Source: Bauldia sp.
GTDB lineage: Bacteria > Pseudomonadota > Alphaproteobacteria > Rhizobiales > Kaistiaceae
DNA: 7,772 nucleotides
Reading direction: 5' to 3'
Assembly: GCA_020442095.1 (NCBI GenBank)
Contig: JAGRKY010000429.1
Location: 1 to 7,772, forward strand
Shown here: positions 5,204-7,772 of the stretch, in pieces
Numbering within the stretch: position 1 is the stretch's first letter
Layout of the letters: every line of letters begins with the position of its first letter
Notes under the pieces: generated by a model
Seen by the model: the letters and a program-made list of their open reading frames with translations, nothing else
Database searches by the model: none
What the model was told of the DNA's origin: nothing
Program-made: the position numbers and the translations under genes

Positions 5204-5256
5204 TTTACGACCCCGGCCGGGAACCCAGCCTGAACCCGCCGTTCATCCGCGGTTCA
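5204..5256 (-). promoter_or_regulatory. Promoter region of csgA with 11-bp repeat array
   Basis: On the minus strand the elements TGAACCGCGGA, TGAACGGCGGG, TTCAGGCTGGG and TTCCCGGCCGG run from 5256 to 5213 without gaps. They correspond element by element to the array before the second curlin gene (3987-4030). A weak possible -10, CGTAAA, lies at 5209-5204. The array ends 64 bases before the start codon. The elements may also be read as two TGAAC half-sites facing two GTTCM half-sites about one centre. The array also sits just upstream of the clpS promoter candidate. Confidence 0.65.
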
Positions 5257-5261
5257 CCGAC

Positions 5262-5289
5262 TTGCAGCAGCCCGCGGGCGGCGTATCTT
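5262..5289 (+). promoter_or_regulatory. Candidate housekeeping promoter of clpS
   Basis: TTGCAG (5262-5267) and TATCTT (5284-5289) are separated by 16 bp and resemble -35 and -10 hexamers. Transcription would start near 5296, giving a leader of about 18 bases before the clpS ATG. The call is by hexamer resemblance only. Confidence 0.4.
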
Positions 5290-5313
5290 CATCAGGTCAC
5301 CGGAGAGATGCCG

Positions 5314-5619
5314 ATGCGTGACACCGACGAAAAGACCATCACCAAGACCCGGGTGAAGATCGAGCGGCCGCGCCTGCACAAGGTGATCCTGGTCAATGAC
5401 GACTACACGCCGCGCGAATTCGTGGTGAAGGTGTTGAAGGCCGTGTTCTCGATGAGCGAGGACCAGGCGGCGCGGGTGATGCTCACCGCCCATATCAAGG
5501 GGGTCTGCGTGGTCGCCGTCTATACCGCCGAGATCGCGGAGACCAAGGCGACCGAAGCCACCGATGCCGGACGCAGCGCCGGCTATCCGTTGCTCTTCAC
5601 CACCGAGCCGGAGGAATAG
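5314..5619 (+). CDS. clpS: ATP-dependent Clp protease adaptor ClpS (ClpS2-like)
   Basis: A 101-residue cytosolic adaptor that hands N-degron substrates to the ClpAP protease. The core signature VILVNDDYTPREFV (25-38) holds the residues that bind the substrate's alpha-amino group (N28, D29, D30). H60 in MLTAH supplies the third contact, matching N34/D35/H66 of the E. coli protein at a constant offset of six. The C-terminal ETKATEA...GYPLLFTTEPE is also typical. R34 stands where E. coli has the pocket gatekeeper Met40. Short N-terminus, YTPREF and the FTTEPEE ending fit the second ClpS paralogue (ClpS2) known in alphaproteobacteria. ATG 5314 is preferred over ATG 5308 because GGAG (5302-5305) is then eight bases away. 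It is divergent from csgA. Its last 37 bases overlap the 3' end of the convergent TetR gene (5583-6182). clpA is not in the window. Confidence 0.93.
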   Translation: MRDTDEKTITKTRVKIERPRLHKVILVNDDYTPREFVVKVLKAVFSMSEDQAARVMLTAHIKGVCVVAVYTAEIAETKATEATDAGRSAGYPLLFTTEPEE

Positions 5620-6182
5620 GCCTCAGCCATTTCGCGCGGCCGGCTAACCTCGCTCGCCGTAGACAGGAGGGACGCGACAACGGCCTCGCGTTCCCCGGTG
5701 GCAAGAATCCTCGAGCCGAAGAGCTTCATGTTACGTAGCCCCTCGACGGCGAGGAAGGTGACCAGCATCGCGGTCGGGTCGGTCGCTTCGGCGCGCAGGC
5801 GATCGAGCAGCCGATCGCGGAAGGCGTGGATCGGCTCGAGGAAATCCGGGTCCTCGGCCATCGCCGCGAATATCCAGGCGGCGGCCGGCTGGGCCGATTC
5901 GCAGTCCTTCGCCGAGAGGCGGATATAGGCGGCGAGCAGGCTTTCGTCCTTGCCGGGCCCGGTCGCGGCGTCAAGCGCCGCCTCGAACTCGTCGAGGTAA
6001 TCCTCGACGAGCCCCTGCATCAGCTTGGCCTTGGTCGGGAAGTTGTAGAGGAGCCCGCCCTTGGAGACGCCGGCGTGGCTCGCGACCGCGTCGAGCGAGA
6101 AGCGAACGGGGCCAGCCTGCCGCGCGAGATCGGCGGCGGCTGCAAGGATCTTCTTCCGGGAACTTGGTCTGTGGCCTGCCAT
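5583..6182 (-). CDS. TetR/AcrR-family repressor of the RND efflux genes
   Basis: A 199-residue TetR-type regulator. The helix-turn-helix lies at about residues 28-49: FSLDAVASHAGVSKGGLLY followed by NFPTKAKLM. The remaining helices form the ligand-binding half, with PAAAWIFAAMAEDPDFLEPI in the middle and the AMLVTFLAVEGL segment typical of the dimer interface. ATG 6182 has GGAGG six bases upstream; an in-frame ATG at 6215 lacks this and would begin within the intergenic promoter. The gene is divergent from the RND adaptor gene (6336-7574), with a clear palindrome (6223-6238) between them, the standard layout for an efflux repressor that also represses itself. Its stop codon lies inside clpS (37-bp tail-to-tail overlap), so the two messages could pair. 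The inducing compound is unknown. Confidence 0.92.
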   Translation of the reverse strand: MAGHRPSSRKKILAAAADLARQAGPVRFSLDAVASHAGVSKGGLLYNFPTKAKLMQGLVEDYLDEFEAALDAATGPGKDESLLAAYIRLSAKDCESAQPAAAWIFAAMAEDPDFLEPIHAFRDRLLDRLRAEATDPTAMLVTFLAVEGLRNMKLFGSRILATGEREAVVASLLSTASEVSRPREMAEAYSSGSVVKSNG

Positions 6183-6215
6183 GATGTTCCTCCGCGGCCA
6201 TCGGTATAAAGGCAA

Positions 6216-6244
6216 TTGACATTACCGTCCAGACGGTACAGTAA
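6216..6244 (+). promoter_or_regulatory. Promoter of the RND efflux operon
   Basis: TTGACA (6216-6221) is a perfect -35 consensus. The -10 is less clear: TACAGT (6237-6242, spacing 15) or CAGTAA (6239-6244, spacing 17). The operator palindrome fills the spacer, so a bound repressor would block RNA polymerase directly. On the other strand a TTATAC -10-like hexamer (6209-6204) may serve the TetR gene. Confidence 0.55.
6223..6238. promoter_or_regulatory. TetR operator of the efflux locus
   Basis: TACCGTC (6223-6229), CA, GACGGTA (6232-6238): a perfect 7-bp inverted repeat with a 2-bp spacer, 16 bp in all. It lies between the divergent TetR and efflux genes, inside the promoter spacer. Size and symmetry are usual for a TetR-family dimer site. 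Confidence 0.7.
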
Positions 6245-6335
6245 GCAGGCGGAAAGAAAGACTCGTATATCGCATGGTTAGGCGCTGGACGGATCCGGTC
6301 GCCGTAGGCCGTATCGGCATGCAGGGGACCGGGAC

Positions 6336-7574
6336 TTGATCAAGCGTTTCATCATAGCCTTCGTGCTGCTCGTCCTCGTCGCCGGCGGCATTGTCGGCTT
6401 CAATCTCTTCCGCGATCAGGCGATCAAGGACTTCTTCGCCGGCATGAAACCGCCGCCGGTGACGGTCTCGACGATCACCGTCGAGCCGATCACCTGGACG
6501 CCCGGGATCGACGCGATCGGCACCGTCGGCGCCGCGCAAGGCGTCGACCTGACGGTCGAGACGACGGGCGTGGTCGAGGCGATCAACTTCACCGCCAACG
6601 AACGCGTCGCCAGGGACAAGGTCCTTGTCCAGCTCGACGACGCCAAGGAGCGGGCCGACCTCGAGGCGGTCAAGGCGCAGGCGGCCCTCGACCAGCAGGC
6701 GCTGGAGCGGGCGCTCGAATTGCAGAAGCGCGGCGTCAACACCGATGTGACGGTGGACTCGGCGCGCGCCGCGGCCACCGCCTCGGCGGCGCAGGTGGCG
6801 CGGGCCCAGGCGGTCGTCGACCAGAAGCAGGTCCGGGCGCCTTTCTCGGGGACGATCGGCATCCCACGGATCGAGGTCGGCCAGTATATTTCGCCCGGCA
6901 CGAAGATCGCGACGCTGCAGGATCTCAGGACGATGCGGGTCGACTTCACGGTGCCGGAGCAGCGCTTCGACGACCTGAGGATCGGCCAGCCGGTGACCTT
7001 CGGCCTGACATCCGGCGACATGCCGTTCAAGGGATCGGTGACCGGCATCGACCCCAAGGTCGACCCGGTCAGCCGGCTGGTCTCGGTCCGCGCCGAGATG
7101 ACCAACCCGGAAGGGCGGGTCAACCCGGGCCAGTTCCTCCAGGTGCGGGTGATCCTGCCGACCGAGCAGAACGTCATCGCCATTCCGCAGACGGCGCTGG
7201 TCAGCAGCCTCTATGGCGACTTCGTCTATATTGTGCGTGAGGCCAAGGCGCCCGAGCCGGCGCCGGCCGCAGAGCCGGATGCGGATGCGGCGGCGGACGC
7301 GGCGCCAGCCGAACCGGCGGCTCCGGCGGCCCCTGCGGGGCCGTCGCTCGCCGCCTATCAGGTTTTCGTCAAAGCCGGCAGACGGGCCGCGGGCATGGTT
7401 GAGATTACCGAGGGCCTGTCTGCCGGCGACCAGGTGGTGACGGCCGGGCAGAACCGGCTGTTCAGCGGTTCGCCGGTGACGATCGACAACACGATCAACC
7501 CGCTCCCGGCAGCGCTCGTCGAAGCCGGCGGCGACAAGGCCACCGAGACCACATCCGGGGCGGCCGGCGAATGA
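6336..7574 (+). CDS. RND efflux pump periplasmic adaptor (membrane fusion protein)
   Basis: A 412-residue HlyD/AcrA-type adaptor that bridges an inner-membrane RND pump and an outer-membrane channel. Residues 4-23 are an uncleaved-looking membrane anchor without a lipobox Cys. Then come the first lipoyl half (VDLTVETTGVVEAINFTANERVARD), an alpha-hairpin at about 101-163, the second lipoyl half (VRAPFSGTIGIPRIEVGQYISPGTKIATL), the beta-barrel (MRVDFTVPEQRF onward) and the membrane-proximal domain. An alanine/proline/acidic stretch at about 303-337 interrupts the last part. I chose TTG 6336: AGGGGA (6323-6328) sits seven bases before it, and the nearby ATGs at 6274 and 6319 are out of frame. 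The gene overlaps the permease start by four bases (ATGA), so the two are translationally coupled. It is likely repressed by the divergent TetR protein. Substrates are unknown. Confidence 0.92.
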   Translation: MIKRFIIAFVLLVLVAGGIVGFNLFRDQAIKDFFAGMKPPPVTVSTITVEPITWTPGIDAIGTVGAAQGVDLTVETTGVVEAINFTANERVARDKVLVQLDDAKERADLEAVKAQAALDQQALERALELQKRGVNTDVTVDSARAAATASAAQVARAQAVVDQKQVRAPFSGTIGIPRIEVGQYISPGTKIATLQDLRTMRVDFTVPEQRFDDLRIGQPVTFGLTSGDMPFKGSVTGIDPKVDPVSRLVSVRAEMTNPEGRVNPGQFLQVRVILPTEQNVIAIPQTALVSSLYGDFVYIVREAKAPEPAPAAEPDADAAADAAPAEPAAPAAPAGPSLAAYQVFVKAGRRAAGMVEITEGLSAGDQVVTAGQNRLFSGSPVTIDNTINPLPAALVEAGGDKATETTSGAAGE

Positions 7575-7772
7575 ACATTTCCGCTCTCTTCATCCGCCGC
7601 CCCGTCCTGTCGACGGTCGTGGCGATGCTGATCCTGCTGCTCGGCTTCCAGGGCATCTTCAATCTGACGGTGCGGCAGTATCCGGAGGTCGAGGAGACGG
7701 TGATCACCATCAACACCGTCTATCCCGGCGCCAGCGCCGACCTGATTCAGGGCTTCATCACCGCGCCGATCG
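7571..7772 (+). CDS. RND efflux permease, N-terminal fragment (cut by window edge)
   Basis: The first 67 codons of an AcrB/MexB-type proton-driven pump. It opens MNISALFIRRPVLSTVVAML, the conserved cytoplasmic helix followed by the first membrane helix. Next come VRQYPEVEETVITINTVYPGAS and ADLIQGFITAPI, the start of the periplasmic porter domain with the classical YPGAS motif. A full protein of this family is about 1,030 residues, so over 90 percent lies outside. ATG 7571 overlaps the adaptor stop (7572-7574). No strong ribosome site of its own is seen, which fits coupled translation. Confidence 0.95.
   Translation, partial: MNISALFIRRPVLSTVVAMLILLLGFQGIFNLTVRQYPEVEETVITINTVYPGASADLIQGFITAPI

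Noticed and set aside
1..7772. tRNA, rRNA, insertion sequence or prophage genes
   Set aside because: No transposase-like or integrase-like product, no terminal inverted repeats and no tRNA-like cloverleaf were seen on either strand.

Overview
The window is high-GC, densely coded, and reads as a chromosomal segment of an alphaproteobacterium, probably of the order Hyphomicrobiales. The grounds are a csgH-type curli chaperone gene (an alphaproteobacterial family), a short ClpS2-like adaptor, and at the left edge the motif ggtcaagcccggccatgac, which resembles a common intergenic palindrome of that order. The order is inference; no rRNA or marker gene is present.

Layout. (1) Bases 57-1806: a short-chain dehydrogenase/reductase gene (minus strand) divergent from a TetR-family regulator (plus strand). 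The gap carries two near-identical ACGGAGG/CCTCCGT palindromes. (2) Bases 1910-3312: a small exported SnoaL/NTF2-like protein and a convergent alpha/beta hydrolase, 8 bp apart. (3) Bases 3382-5256: a curli-like amyloid locus, all on the minus strand. It is transcribed as curlin repeat protein (csgA-like, 4715-5149), then csgH (4182-4619), an intrinsic terminator, and a second curlin repeat protein (3511-3921) under its own promoter, ending in a second hairpin terminator. (4) Bases 5314-5619: clpS (ClpS2-like), divergent from the curli locus. (5) Bases 5583-7772: a TetR-family repressor (minus), divergent from an RND efflux adaptor gene and the start of its RND permease gene, which runs off the right edge. 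A TetR-type palindrome lies between the promoter hexamers.

How the genes work together. The two curlin proteins and CsgH form one functional set: secreted amyloid subunits built from uninterrupted 11-residue Q-x-G-x-x-N repeats, plus a periplasmic chaperone that would keep them from polymerising early. The most notable feature I found is a 44-bp regulatory array upstream of both curlin genes, at nearly the same distance (64-66 bp) from each start codon. It consists of four 11-bp elements (consensus TKMANNNCGGR), and the same array can be read as a nested dyad. It suggests one unidentified regulator switches on both transcription units. Between csgA and csgH lies a 12-bp perfect stem-loop that could set the subunit-to-chaperone ratio. 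The secretion genes csgG/csgE/csgF and a csgD-type regulator are not in this window. The two TetR modules look like standard ligand-responsive circuits: SDR enzyme with TetR, and efflux pump with TetR.

All calls rest on reading motifs, start sites and repeats by eye; no database search or folding program was run.
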